A stretch of DNA of 64,000 bases from Strigamia acuminata. Lineage: Eukaryota > Arthropoda > Chilopoda > Geophilomorpha > Linotaeniidae. Positions 33,601 through 45,700 of this stretch are shown one piece after another. Positions within the stretch are counted from its first letter, which is position 1, and the number at the start of each line of letters is the position of its first letter. Both the position numbers and the translations under genes were made by a program. Under the pieces are notes generated by a model. The model did not search any database. It saw nothing but the letters and a program-made list of their open reading frames with translations, and had not been told where the DNA came from. The stretch covers positions 31,336,427 to 31,400,426 of the forward strand of contig OX442315.1 of assembly GCA_949358305.1 (NCBI GenBank), read 5' to 3'.

Positions 33601-35926
33601 TCAAGCCCTATTTGCCCTGATGTAGATGCGCCCCTTGTTGGCGCTTATTTAGTGGGTAGAATTTCCTTTTCTTTTCATTTATATTTTTTAACGTTTTCTT
33701 ACATCTGTTCTCTTCTCCATTTCGTCAAAAATCTTTTCGAGTTTGCTATCCACACTTGAGTACAAATCATTTAATGCTGTTTTATGAACCTCCCATAACT
33801 GAACAGCTTTTTCTACTGCTTCAATAGTGAATTTTTCAAGTCCATCAAGTCCATCCTTTTCATATTGTTTTTGTCTCTGCAACAAGTTTAAATGTCATGC
33901 ATGATGTAAAAATAAACAATAAACTATATACTTGATGTTTTTCCATGGTAAGGTTCAAATAAATCAAATAATTATCCATCAATTGTAAATTATCATCTGC
34001 TAAAATTTGATCGGCTGTTTTTTCTACACACACATTTCTTCTGATCAATGATTGTTTAATACTGTTTAAATCTTCTTTGAGCTGTTTTTGCAGATCTGGA
34101 TTATCTTTTTTAATTTCTTTTCCAAAAGATGAACATATTTTTTCTAAAAAGCAAAATAAAAATATATAAATTAATTGCCATAACTTTTATGTATGAATAA
34201 CCATGCTCAGTATTCAAATGTTTATGAGATTCTGCCCAAATGAGAACACTGTCTTTACAGCAATTTGGAGGTTTAATATTCCTAAACAAAATCAATCAAT
34301 TAATAAATGTTATGCCTAAACAATAAACTTATTTGTCAACCTTATGGTGTAAAGTAATGCCAATCTTGCTTTTACTTTGACACTACAATCATATCTGAAT
34401 TTAGTGATTAAATCTTTGATATAGCCATATTCACCTTCACTCATTGCTCTAATAGAAGCTCTGAAATTAATTTTATATTTAAAATAATAAACCAGTATGT
34501 ATTTTACAACTCACTTAAATTGCTCCAATGATAAGGCTTTGACATCCATCAACCATTTTTGCCAAAATCCATTCCATGTAACAAAATGTTCAATTTTTAA
34601 ATTCACATCATGCATAATTAAAGTCCATTTCAAGACTGAGAAATATTTCTGATTGTTTAAGCTCAATTTTTGCAATTCCTAAAATCAAAGTTATCTTGAT
34701 GATAATTATATGTTGTGGATAAGCATAAGTAATGGCACATCCAGAGATCTTATTGAGGGGTACAAATTTACTTTCATTCATTTATTTTAGTGGTGTATAA
34801 TTGATTTTTAATTAAGTGACAGGTAGGTAAATTTATTTTAGATGAAAGCATCCCTGCACATCTCCCGAGTGCACCTGTGGTGTAACTATTGAACTGAAAC
34901 ATACCATAGCCATATTAAAAATGTAATCGGAAACTTCATTTTGTGTCCAATGACCAACTGCTGTAAGTTTCTTAGTGACTTTCCATAATAATTCTTGTAT
35001 CTTTAAAATAAACAAAATAAATAAATAAATAAATAAATAAAGCCATTAAACTAACCTTGTATAATTTAAATGTTTCCTGCTTTACAAGAGTAAAACAAAA
35101 TTCTTCCAACCAAATTTTGTTTTCTTCGTACTTAACATCAATACATTTCCACAGATTTTGTATGTCTGTATCGTTCTGAAATGCCTAAAAATAATTAACT
35201 TCGTAAATAGCAGACACTAAACAAAATACTGTAGCTTCAGCTAATTTAGTTCACTCTACTTCTTCACATTTCAGAGACTTGATCATTTCATTGATTTCTC
35301 TATGATTGTCATTTATACTACTTGATAAATGCTGAAAAACATATTGCAGCCCATCCTTGGTTTCCTGTAAAACAGAAGAAAAAAAATCACCAAAGCAAAC
35401 GGAAGTTACTGTATCCAGAAACTTATTCTTAGCTTGCGTCTTCAATATTTACATTTCCAAAGAAATCTAATGTTAAGTAAAGTTCACTCAACATATCAGC
35501 ATGTCTTGTCTTTCTGCTTTCAGTATACCTTTTTACAATATTTGATTTAGGTAAAGTTGATACTACAATAAAATGACACTTAATTCATACACTAAGACAT
35601 ATTTTATGCAGTAAACCTATTGTGTCTTCTAAATTAAGCACATCCTTGATGTCGTTTGCACATGAACCCAGAGCAGACCCAGACGGTTTGGTAAGCTTAT
35701 CTGCTTTTGTAATTCCATTTGTTGACAATGTTTGGCCATGTTTGCTTTTAATGGCATTTGTAGTTTTTTCTAAGGCTTTAGAAAGGTTAAACTGTAAAAA
35801 GAATTAAATTAAATGAATAGTAATAAATAAATATTTTTAGTTTTTTCTTACATCACCCTCAAATAATAGAACAGATTTTGAATTTTCATTTTTCCTAGTG
35901 TTAGGATTCAATATTTTTTTTTCCAT
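27644..35926 (-). CDS. CCDC180: Large coiled-coil protein, CCDC180-like
   Basis: About 20 or more short exons on the minus strand run from MEKKILNPNTRKNENSKSVL (ATG at 35926) to a TAG at 27644, giving a long alpha-helical protein with few aromatics. Recognisable exons include FNLSKALEKTTNAIKSKHGQ, a TESRKTRHADMLSELYLTLD helix, KQYEKDGLDGLEKFTIEAVE, a long coiled coil at 31680-32090 (HQTRMKRIYKDVLIVRKKEL), and KRLHSHMGLPTYKAKLEQLL near the C-terminus. The layout (N-terminal RxxRHxxxLxxL segment, central coiled coil, late HMGxPxxxxxLxxL segment) reminds me of CCDC180 with its DUF4455 and DUF4456 regions, a protein linked to cilia and sperm. I am sure of a real multi-exon gene, less sure of the name. 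Several MITEs lie in its introns. Confidence 0.6.
28268..28841. mobile_element. TA-flanked inverted-repeat element, about 574 bp
   Basis: Ends CAGTGGGTGCATTCAAAG and, in complement, CAGTAGGTGCATTCAAAG are each flanked by TA. It lies in a CCDC180-like intron. The interior has no transposase frame and includes GC-rich stretches unlike the host intron. Confidence 0.6.
29401..29892. mobile_element. Composite MITE with an inner inverted repeat
   Basis: The left end CAGTCTGCGCCCGCTATCTA resembles the left end of the element at 30862. The right end near 29862-29892 (GCATCAAGACAAAGGGCGCA) resembles its right end. Inside, 29438-29478 and 29763-29803 form a second, near-perfect inverted repeat (ACTATACTCTAACCAACTAC). 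This suggests a second element inserted in the first. Confidence 0.5.
30862..31158. mobile_element. TA-flanked MITE, about 297 bp
   Basis: The ends CAGTTCGCGCCCGGTATATT and, in complement, CAGTTCGCGCCCAGTATCTT match for more than 40 bases with few differences. They are flanked by TA on both sides. It lies in a CCDC180-like intron and has no coding frame. Confidence 0.75.
32286..32536. mobile_element. Possible short inverted-repeat element
   Basis: The left side reads CAGTGGATGCATTCAAAGCG. The right side in complement has GGGGCATTCAAAGTTTATG, offset by about ten bases from a CAGTGTAGTG end. The GCATTCAAAG core is shared with the element at 28268-28841. Internal palindromes (CACTAATTAATGCTGTG region) are present. 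Ends are not securely placed. Confidence 0.4.
33430..33645. mobile_element. Possible repeat fragment rich in GGGCCC blocks
   Basis: This GC-rich island in an AT-rich intron contains GGGGGGCCCTAGAACTTGGG and GTAGATGCGCCCC. These resemble ends of common non-autonomous DNA transposons. No matching left terminus was found. Confidence 0.3.
35014..35040. repeat. (TAAA)n microsatellite
   Basis: Six to seven TAAA units in an intron of the CCDC180-like gene. Confidence 0.85.
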
Positions 35927-36424
35927 TAAAATTTTTAACTTTGCAATTTTCGAAGAAACGTAATGCTTTATGTAACTACAAAGATGTTCCAAAAACACAT
36001 CTCAATGGCGTCCTTTCGATTTAGCATTATTAACATTCAACAATTCAAATTCCCGCCATTACATTTCAATCACGTGCTATACCCAACGTCACTTCCATCT
36101 TGAGTCATCTTCTGGGAACGATTCGAATTCCGAAGTAGCTAGAGAGCGACCAACACCCGAAGTTTAATTAAACCACAATCAGTAGATTTTACGATCCTTC
36201 CTTAAAAATTACATTTTCTCCCATAAATAAAAACGTAAATATCTTAAAAATATATTAAATCCTTTAAAATCCAATAAAATTCAAATGCAAAATTTATATT
36301 ACAAATAAAGAATCGGTCTGTACCTAACTCCTTTTTTCAGTTAAAGGCAAAATCCAAATCGACTCGGAAAACTTCTTGGAAGTCTGCTTCTTCCACAGAC
36401 TGCTTATTAATAAAACATAATTTC

Positions 36425-37284
36425 ATGGCGGTGAGCTAATCAATTTCTTCGTAGCATTCGCTCGAAACCTAAATTTTATTATAAATATTAAATAATTAGC
36501 TTATTTTATAGACAAAGACAAACGCTATTCCTGTCCCCGAAACACCAACAGAACAACAACACGAAGAAAAAAGACTATGGATTGGCAATTTAGACAGCAG
36601 AGTGACGGAGTAAGTATCCGACCGACTGGTATTTAGAAATATATTAATTATGAAACACAATTGTAGGTACCAACTGATAAAACTACTTAAAAAATACGGG
36701 GAAGTTCAAAAATTCGACTTTCTTTTTCACAAATCTGGCCCACAACAAGGACAACCAAGAGGATATTGTTTTGTAACGTATAAAACGAGAGTAGAAGCTA
36801 AACACGCGTTGAAAACACTGGATGGTTTCTTAGCCTTATCTAAACAACTATCTGTCAAATGGGCTCATCAAAAAATGGAGGTTATTCAACAAAATCTTTA
36901 TTTATTCTTGCGATTTATGTGTTTTTTGCTGCTATTTGTAGGATGATGACTCCGTAAATTCATACACGTCGTCCACAACTGGTGTAAAGTTATCTCAAAC
37001 ACCGGGAGAAATTAGGTAAAGTGTTTTAGGCAAGACGAAGTGACATTTTTTGATGTTGCGATTTTGTTTGCAGCATCGCTACGAAAATTTGTGCCATTGA
37101 AGCCAAGTTGAAGTTAATGGAACAGGAGAAAAAGTCAGATTCTGCTGTTTTGCAGCCAACTTTAAGTGCTTATACTCAAGGAATTACGCGTCAATCTCAA
37201 CAAAAAAGTGTTTCGCGACATCAAACTAAGCCATATCAAAGGCGAAATTTTCAAAAGAAGCCTTCTAGGACGCGTAAATGGTGA
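36425..37284 (+). CDS. RBM18: RNA-binding protein 18
   Basis: RBM18 is a small single-RRM nuclear protein of poorly known role. Five exons (36425-36430, 36512-36609, 36667-36880, 36942-37015, 37074-37284) join in frame to about 200 residues; human RBM18 is 190. The first coding exon is only ATGGCG. The RRM shows RNP2 as RLWIGNLDSRVTEYQLIKLL and RNP1 as GQPRGYCFVTYKT, with KFDFLFHKSG between them and LALSKQLSVKWAHQK after. Downstream comes the family-specific IATKICAIEAKLKLME helix and a basic tail (RRNFQKKPSRTRKW). It is head-to-head with the CCDC180-like gene, 499 bases between start codons; an E-box CACGTG lies at 36071. Confidence 0.93.
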
Positions 37285-37537
37285 CACGAATGTACAAACT
37301 TCCTGATTTTTTATTTAATTTAATTTAATTTAATTGATTTTTTTTTCTTAATTGAACATTATTACTGTTATTATTTTCAATAATTAACAATCAATTTTTT
37401 TACATTATATACGAAGATTCCTCTACAATCTTTCGCTATATAAACTTGAAAATTTTTATTTTTAGTTCGTTGTAATGACATGGAGTTTTGTTTATGATAT
37501 TTTCATTAAATATACTCGAAAATTTTGCGCACTGTTT

Positions 37538-37635
37538 ACATTCATTTAGCTTTGAAACGTAATTTGACATTTATTTAGCTTTGAAACAAAATTTTACATT
37601 TATTTAGCTTTGAAACGAAACTTAACATTTATTTA
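37538..37635. repeat. Tandem repeat of about 34 bases, 3-4 copies
   Basis: The unit ACATTTATTTAGCTTTGAAAC plus about 13 variable bases repeats three to four times, ending right at the stop codon side of the small secreted-peptide gene, so it would lie in that gene's 3'UTR. Confidence 0.8.
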
Positions 37636-37639
37636 ACGT

Positions 37640-37828
37640 CTAATCTTCGTAAAAAGAACTACTTTCCGCATAGTATTCTGTTTTGACTTGACTTTTTCTA
37701 GAGTTACGCGATCTTCCGTTTGTTTTTCTGACCGAATGATAATAACGTGCTTCTACTTCGCAAAAAGTGGCAGTTATAACTGTTGATATCAACAACGCAG
37801 CAACGAGGAGAAAAGTTTGCAATTTCAT
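37640..37828 (-). CDS. Small secreted peptide precursor, unknown family
   Basis: A 62-residue frame begins MKLQTFLLVAALLISTVITA, a classic signal peptide (Lys, then a long hydrophobic core), with likely cleavage around residues 20-25. The mature part is short, basic and polar, with EARYYHSVRKTNGRSRNSRK and an acidic, tyrosine-containing end (EYYAESSSFYED). It has at most one Cys, near the cleavage site, so it is not a disulfide-stabilised toxin or defensin. Basic residues could mark processing sites as in neuropeptide precursors. Upstream, a GTAAGAA donor near 37902 and an acceptor-like CTGAAG near 37834 suggest a 5'UTR intron. I do not recognise the family. Confidence 0.55.
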   Translation of the reverse strand: MKLQTFLLVAALLISTVITATFCEVEARYYHSVRKTNGRSRNSRKSQVKTEYYAESSSFYED

Positions 37829-38177
37829 TTCGACTTCAGGTTACGAGAAAAAATAATAAAATAAATTAATTCTACGCTTGTGAGATGCATTTTTTCTTAC
37901 CTTTGGCTAATGAAAGGAAAAAATAATACACGAACCACGGATACTGATTATTTATTTCTTATTTTAACGACCGTTAATGTAAATAAATAAAAATAAAAAT
38001 ATGTTCATTAAGGTAATTGTTATCTAATTAGTTTCAACGATCCACATTAATTTTAAATCTTTTTCAACGACTGAAATCTATTTTAATTTTACGAGAAAAA
38101 AAATTGTTTCTATTTTTAATAGTAAAAATCGTGCTTATTAGTTTAAAATTTTAGCGCTATAAATACAAACTAAAAAC

Positions 38178-38185
38178 TGACGTCA
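38178..38185. promoter_or_regulatory. Perfect CRE palindrome upstream of VARS2
   Basis: TGACGTCA lies 42 bases before the VARS2 start codon. A TATAAATA sequence lies about 20 bases further upstream (38158). Confidence 0.5.
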
Positions 38186-38226
38186 CAACTAAACCGGATG
38201 CACATGGAAGAGCTTCTCAATCCGGT

Positions 38227-41200
38227 ATGTTTGTTTTGAAGCTAACAAAAAATTTAAACTTTTCGGCAATCAAATTTCGATATTTATCCTCATCCAAAAA
38301 AGGTATCCGGCACTAACCTCCGATACAATCTGTAACTGATCACCTTTTATTTGCACAGCGATCACGGGCCCATTACCAGTTACTTACCTTACAGATATTG
38401 TTGAAAATGGTTGGTACGAATGGTGGGAAGAACGAGGATTTTTTAAACCGGAAAACAACGTTTGTTTTTTATTGATATTTATAAATTACAAACAAAAATA
38501 AAAATAAAACATTATCATAACGAAGTAAATTTCGTATAAAATTATTTCAGACTAATTCAAAGGGAAGATTTTCGATTATTCTTCCACCGCCGAATGTGAC
38601 TGGAGATTTACACATCGGACATGCATTAACCAATACAATCCAAGATGCATTAGTTAGATGGCATAGAATGAATGGTCGGTGCACGGTTTGGTTTCCTGGC
38701 TGCGATCATGCGGGAATAGCCACGCAGGTTATTGTTGAGAAGATGTTATGGCAGGAGGAGAAGAAAACTAGACACGATATTGGCGAAGAGAAGTTTTTGG
38801 AATATGTCTGGAAATGGAAAGAAAAGTCTAGCTTCATCTTTTGTTTGTTTTAGTTTAATTTACAACAACATTTCTTACAAAACTGCAGAAAGGAAAAGAG
38901 AATTTATCAACAACTTAGACGATTAGGATCGAGCCTTGATTGGTCGAGATCGACATTTACAATGGATAAAGTAATGGAAATAATTTGTTTAGGAATGCTA
39001 ATGAATGTACGGAAACTTGTCAGAGATTTGAACAAGCTGTCAATGAAGCATTTATTCGGTTACACGATGAAGGTTTGATATTTCGTACAGCGAAAATGAT
39101 TAACTGGTGTTGTCATTTGCAATCTACAATTTCCGACATCGAAGTAGGAAAAATATATTTTTTTTAAGAATAAAAAATAAAATATTTGTGCCGTATTTTC
39201 AGGTTGAAAATGTTGAATTAACCGGTCGAACGCAATTAATAATTCCCGGGTATAAAAAATCCCTTGAATTTGGAGTATTATATTATATAAAGTACAAAAT
39301 GGAGCAAAATCCTTGTAATGATGCTACAATTTTTTTTAAAAGTGTTGTTGTATTGATTGAATTAATTCTATTTTTTGGTTTAGCTGGACATGAGTTTATA
39401 ACGGTCGCAACAACACGCCCCGAAACTATTTTCGGTGATGTAGCAATTTGTTTTCATCCAGAAGCGACAAAACTAACGTCAGACGAAAAGTGTCGTTTTC
39501 AAGATGGCATGGCTGTTTATAATCCTTTGAATGGTGAAAAAATGTTGCTTCACGTTGACACAACCGTTGATCCGAATTTCGGAACTGGTGCTGTGAAAAT
39601 TACACCCGCGCATGACGTTAATGATTTAAATCGAGCGAGAGAGTTGAAAATTGAGAATTTTGTTGAAGTGATTGATGATAATGGATTAATGAACGAAAAT
39701 TGTGGAGAATTTAAGGTGGAAATATGTTTTTCAAAAATTTAAATTTAATGTTAATATTTTTTCTGTTTTATTTTAGGGACTTCCTAGATATGAAGCGCGT
39801 AAAGCCGTAGTTGAAAAACTGAAGACACAGGGGCTACTCTTGCGTGAAGAGTCGCACTCAATGGTCTTGCCGGTGTGCAGTCGTTCCGGAGATATTATCG
39901 AACAAAAAATAAAACTGCAGTGGTTTCTTAAAACCGATTCATTAGCCCAAAAAGCAATGGATGTTGTCAAAGATGGACATTTGCAAATTATTCCCGACAG
40001 ATATGAAAAATTGTGGTTTCATTGGCTGAATAATTCTCGGTTGAATATTTTAATTTTAATTTTGTTTGTAGCAAATTAATAAATAAGTTTAATTTTCAGG
40101 GATTGGTGTTTGTCACGTCAACTCGCATGGGGACATCGAATTCCAGCTTATAAAGTGTTAAATAATAAAACCGACATTTGGGTTAGTGCGCGGAGTCTAG
40201 AAGAGGCGACTAAAAAGGCTGCCAAACAGTTGGGTGTCGAAGAAAATGCAATAAAACTTGAACAAGGTATAACGATTTCTTTTTTTTTTCAAGAGAAAAA
40301 TTTAATTTTTTTATTTTTTAACAGAAAAAGATGTTTTGGACACTTGGTTTTCTTCCTCACTTTTTCCTTTCGGTTGCATGGGTTGGCCGGAAAAGGTGTT
40401 GCGATCTGAACTAAAAAGTTGTACAAATTATTTATCTTTCTTTCTTAATTTAGACGAACGATTTGGAGAAATTTTATCCACTCGATCTCATGGAGACTGG
40501 ATACGATATTCTTTTATTTTGGGTTGCAAGAATGGTAATGCTGGGATTAAAACTCACGAACGTACTTCCGTTTAACCGAGTTTTACTGCACGGCATCGTG
40601 TGCGATGTCCACGGAAGAAAAATGAGCAAATCGATAGGAAATGTTATCGATCCTCTTGATCTCATCAATGGCATTTCATTAGAGGTCTACAATTTATCAT
40701 TTGTAAACTCGAGCGAAAGAATTTTATTAAAACTACGTTTACGATTTATACCGTAGCAATTGCAACAACAGTCTAAGAATTTATACAACTCGGGAGTGCT
40801 CTCTGAGGAGGAATTAAAGATGGCGTTAGATGGCCAAAAGAAAGATTATCCTGATGGAATTGCAGCAAGCTGCGCCGATGCTGTACGGTTTGCACTTTGT
40901 AGTTACAATATTAAAGGTAACTTAAAATTATTTTTATCAAGAATTTAACAATATTTGAAAAATTTAATGATTTTTATTTAACGAAATAGATCAAGCTATC
41001 AATCTGGATGTTAAAAGGACGTTGAGATACCGATTATTTTGTAATAAAATCTGGCAAGCTTCGAAATTTGTTTTTAATATTTTAGACCTAACGGAAGACC
41101 CATCGAAACTAGACCTTAAAAATGTGGAAAACAAATTGACATTATTAGATAAATGGATATTAAGTTCGTTGTCAAATATGGTGGGAAAATGTAACGAAGG

Positions 41201-42168
41201 ATTTGCATCTTTTACCTTGCATAGTGTAACTCATAATATTCATGAATTCTTTTATACGAGATTTTGCGATGTTTATTTGGTAATTTATGGTTTAAGACGT
41301 GACATATCTTTGAGTTTTAAATTTATATTTTGTTTTCAGGAAGCTGTGAAACCAATTATTCGTTCCGAAAACAAAAACGAAATAGAAGTTGTCGCGACTG
41401 TTTTGTTGACATGTTTACGAGTGTCGTTACTCACCATGTCGCCTTTTATGCCGTTTTTAACTGAAGAATTATACCAAAGATTACCAATTACAGATAAAGC
41501 AACGAGTGTAACTGTAGCTAGGTACCCGGAAATAACTGAAGTAAATTCTTTTATTAATATAAATTTAGTTTAGCGATTAATTTAAAAAATATATTTTTCT
41601 AGTGGTCTGCTTGGAAGAATCAACCCGTTGAAGACAACATGGACGTTGTTCTCGGCATTGTCCAAGGAGTTCGAGGAGTTTGCAATGATTTTTTAGTTAA
41701 GCAACCTGCAGTAATAGTTAACGGGTCTGCAGTCATGTGCGACGAAATCTCACGATTTCAATTCATTTTGAACAATCTTTTAAAACTCTCGTCGTTATCG
41801 ATTGTAACCGGCCATCAATCTTTGGATAGCGAAGTATCAAGAAATATTAATTCTGATGTTTCAATCCATGTCAGTTCTGAAGGGGTAAGAATTTATCTAT
41901 TTATTTCTCTCGCATTTATAATAAGCGAATTTTTATTTTCTAGAACAAGGCGAATCAAGAGCGGCTGATTATAGATTTGTCGAACCGAGCAACTTCCACG
42001 AGTAAAAAACTAGAAAAGTTAATCGCTCGTATGAATACCCCGTACTACTTGAAGACGATGACACCGGAGACTCACGAAACGTACTCGGCTAAAAAAGCGG
42101 CTCTGGAAACCAAGTTGAACGAAATAAAGACCAATTTAATTGTGCTCAAGAGATTGGTTAAGTCGTAA
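38227..42168 (+). CDS. VARS2: Mitochondrial valyl-tRNA synthetase
   Basis: Class I synthetase that charges mitochondrial tRNA-Val. Exon 1 (38227-38302) encodes [20 protein letters not shown] then SSSKK, a basic presequence without acidic residues, as expected for mitochondrial import. Exon 2 (38359-38459) joins in phase and gives [20 protein letters not shown]. Exon 3 from 38551 has the HIGH motif in [17 protein letters not shown]. The editing (CP1) domain follows with [13 protein letters not shown] and [14 protein letters not shown]. Later exons give [31 protein letters not shown] and the KMSKS loop in [17 protein letters not shown]. The anticodon-binding region and a C-terminal tRNA-binding coiled coil end at 42168. 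Both catalytic signatures are intact. The presequence decides for the mitochondrial rather than cytosolic enzyme. Confidence 0.92.
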
Positions 42169-42176
42169 TAGATTTT

Positions 42177-42773
42177 GTATTTCTAAACTGTTTCGTTGAA
42201 ATAAAGAAAACCGTTATATAATTATTAAATAATTTTTTTATATTTAGAATAAGAAAAACCAAAGTGCGGCAAAAATGGGCACTAATTTGAGCGAAAAAAT
42301 TACTTTTCTTTTCTCTAGATAAAAATAATTTATGCGCATTAAAAATATAAATCTGTAGTTTCAACATCTGTAATAATACTTTTTCCTAGTATTTCACACT
42401 TATAATTTATATAATTTATAATCTTAACAAAAACTATACTTATTTCGAAATAATTATTTCGACTAGAAATAAATAAATTTTAAAATAGAAAAGTTAAGCA
42501 CAGATGTCATGCGTGTGCATAGGTCAAGGTTGAGGTTGAAAGCACCAAATCATGGCAGTTGGAGCCACAAAAATACAAAGTCACAATTAACACTAATAGA
42601 AAACACTTACAAAAAAATACAATTCATTTGAAAGACCATGAACAAACATTAGATCTACAAGATATCTTTGTCCAAAAAATGTAAAGTTGAAATTTGATAA
42701 ATAAAACTCTTAAATTATTCATCACCACTCCATGTTGAAAAATAAATACTTGGCCGACATGGTGACGCGTTAA
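42177..42773. other. Convergent 3' ends of VARS2 and ABCA2
   Basis: AT-rich sequence with AATAAA-type signals on both strands; no coding exon supported. It is probably the two facing 3'UTRs. Confidence 0.6.
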
Positions 42774-45700
42774 TCAGCTGCCAGGTTTAAAAATGATAAC
42801 CTCGACTAAAAAAAATTAATAAATTTAAATTAATTTTAAAAAATTCGATAAAATCTCAAAATGTTTTTCTTACACCAGACTGTTCGAATAAAATTGGCAT
42901 GTCATCATCACTCGAATCAATCAACAAATCCTCGCTACTATTCTCACTCATTATGCCAGGAGGTTTGAAGTTCATGTCCGATTGCTGTTTTACGAAGTTT
43001 ATAAATACCTAACAGACAAAAACAATATCAATATTTCAATTCAATTCTAGTCTTAATTATCTTTACATTGTCCAGAGTGTTTTGACTGACTGAATAATCC
43101 TCAATACTCAAATCCTCAACTGCAGACTCCATTTTTGAAAATACATAAGAGAGAGAAATTGTGGTTGATTTTAATTCATATTGGATAATATTATGATGCC
43201 TTTCCTACAGATTAAAAACAGATATATAAAAACCAATAAAGTCACTTCAAAATTCGCTCGTGAATACTTTAAGAATTGCATCGGGAAAAGTGCGCTTGAA
43301 AAACCTTAAAACCGGTTCAACTTCATGTTCTTTGGTCCTGACTAGTATCGAATACCCTTCGCCGAATCGATTTTTCAGGTGCTGGATACTTCCCAGACAT
43401 CTAAACCTCCCATTCACCATGATCGCTAACCGGGTACATAAAGCTTCGCATTCTTCCATGCTATATTCATGAAAAAATAACCAAATTACAAAATAAAATG
43501 GATTAAAACAGCATCCAACTCACCTGTGTGATGTTAACACGATTGATCGTCCTTCTTTTACTAAATCTATTATAAGATTCCATAAAAAACGACGAGAATA
43601 TGGATCCATTCCAGTTGTTGGTTCATCCTTAGAACAAAACAATGAGAAAAATCTACCAAAGAAACCAAATTTTATCGAATAACTCACTAAATAGATGACG
43701 GGTGGTCCTCCTATCAATGCTATAGCAGTAGACAACTTTCTCTTATTACCACCGCTGTAAATACCCGCGGGTTTATCCGCATATTGCAGTAAATCAAGTT
43801 TTGTAAGACCCCAATTCACGATCTACCAATAAAAAAATTTATAAAACTTGATTATTAATTTAAAACAAAAAATAAAACCTTTTTTTCTTCACTAAGACGA
43901 ATGCCACACAATCGTGAGTAGAGAGTTAAATGCTCTCTCGCTGTAAGTTCGTCGTACAACGCATCCTCTTGAGGACAATATCCAATATACTGTTGTACTT
44001 TTTTCAACTCTCTTCTGACACTGAAAATATGCACACACATTTTAAATCGTTGTCTTCAATCAAATGTAAAATTTTTAATTTACCTATATCCACTTAAATA
44101 TGCGTCGCCATCGGTTACGTTGGTATCACCCGTCAACATTTTAAATGTTGTTGATTTTCCCGCACCATTGACACCCAATAAACCAAAACACTAGAAACCA
44201 AATTGCATTACGTTGTAACACAAATAAAATATATTTTTTTAAAGATTAATATATTTACTTCGCCCTCTGGGATCCCCAAACAAAGATTATCAACAGCTAA
44301 ATGTCTTCCGAATTTGGTGGTATGATAAACTTTATTAATGTTCTCCAAACGTAACAAATCTCTCCTTCCTGCACCGCGCAAAACTCGAATTTTTTCATTA
44401 TTCACATCGTCATCCTCCGGCACATCCATCGCAGACAACGGCACGCTAACTCTTCTGAAAAATTTTAATTAATACTCGAATCCAGAGAACTATATTTTTC
44501 GTTTTACTGTGGCTTTCTGAAAAATTTTAACTCGCATAAAAGCGTTATGATGAAAAACACAATCCCAGATGCAGCCATTGCAACTAAATTTCGCGATACT
44601 AAATTCCAAGCAAATGGCGAACGCATTCTCTCGTATTGTCCTAAAATAATTGTAAAATATTCGTAAAATTTAATCGAGTAATGTCCGTAATGTAAAACTA
44701 ACCTGTTTTAAGAAGGTAAAAATTATTATATTCATTAAATGCAATATCCATCAATCCACGACCCAAACAATAATTCGGAAACACCAAAAACATCGGCTTT
44801 ACAATTGTGGTTATATTCCCTAATACCTAAATTCATAAATTATGAAAATTACAATTCGAAGCGAGATAATCAAATATAGAAAAAATAAATAAAAATAAAA
44901 ATAAACAGCAAAAAATATAAAAAAATAAAAAATAATAATAATAACTGCGTGAGTTTAGAAAAATGCGTAAAAATTTGAAAAGATTTGGTGCCGTGAAAAC
45001 ATTTGTAACTACAACAAAGGTAGTTCTTACACCATATTTGATAATCCACCAACCACCAGTCAATTTAGTGCCATCTAATATCTGCGTGTAAATTAGCAAA
45101 TTTTTACATTTTCTCCAAATCAATACAGAAATTCCACGCTTCCACAACAACAAATAAATTCTACATCAAAAGTTTAAATAACAAAAAAAATAAAAACCTG
45201 ATTTGATGAAAAAACATCCAATAAAAAACTAGTCACAACGCATGTAATTCCAATGAATAGATTGATGACAATGAGAAAAATGTACGCCGTACTTGGTTCC
45301 TTGAACACAAATGACGCCGGGTACATAACAGGAGTCACGGACCATCTATAATTTTAATAATAAATATAAAAAATATTGAAATGATTATTTTTGTTATGAT
45401 AACTTACCCATACATAAGAAACAAAGAAACAACAGCAGGAAAATTATTTTTAGACGCGTAAGTCGGGATATTAAAAATTAATAGAATTAAGACACAACAA
45501 GTTGCTGGAACCACATAATTACACTAAAAAAAATCAATTAAAAAAAAATCAATGTATTTTATAAAATAAATAAAAATTATCGTCCAATACCATGTCCCAA
45601 AAATAATTAGCGAACCAATACACAAGCGGTCGAACACCGCTCACAGTTTGCAAATGTTTCGCTTTAGTAAATCTTTCGTACACTAAAAACAAAACAAAAC

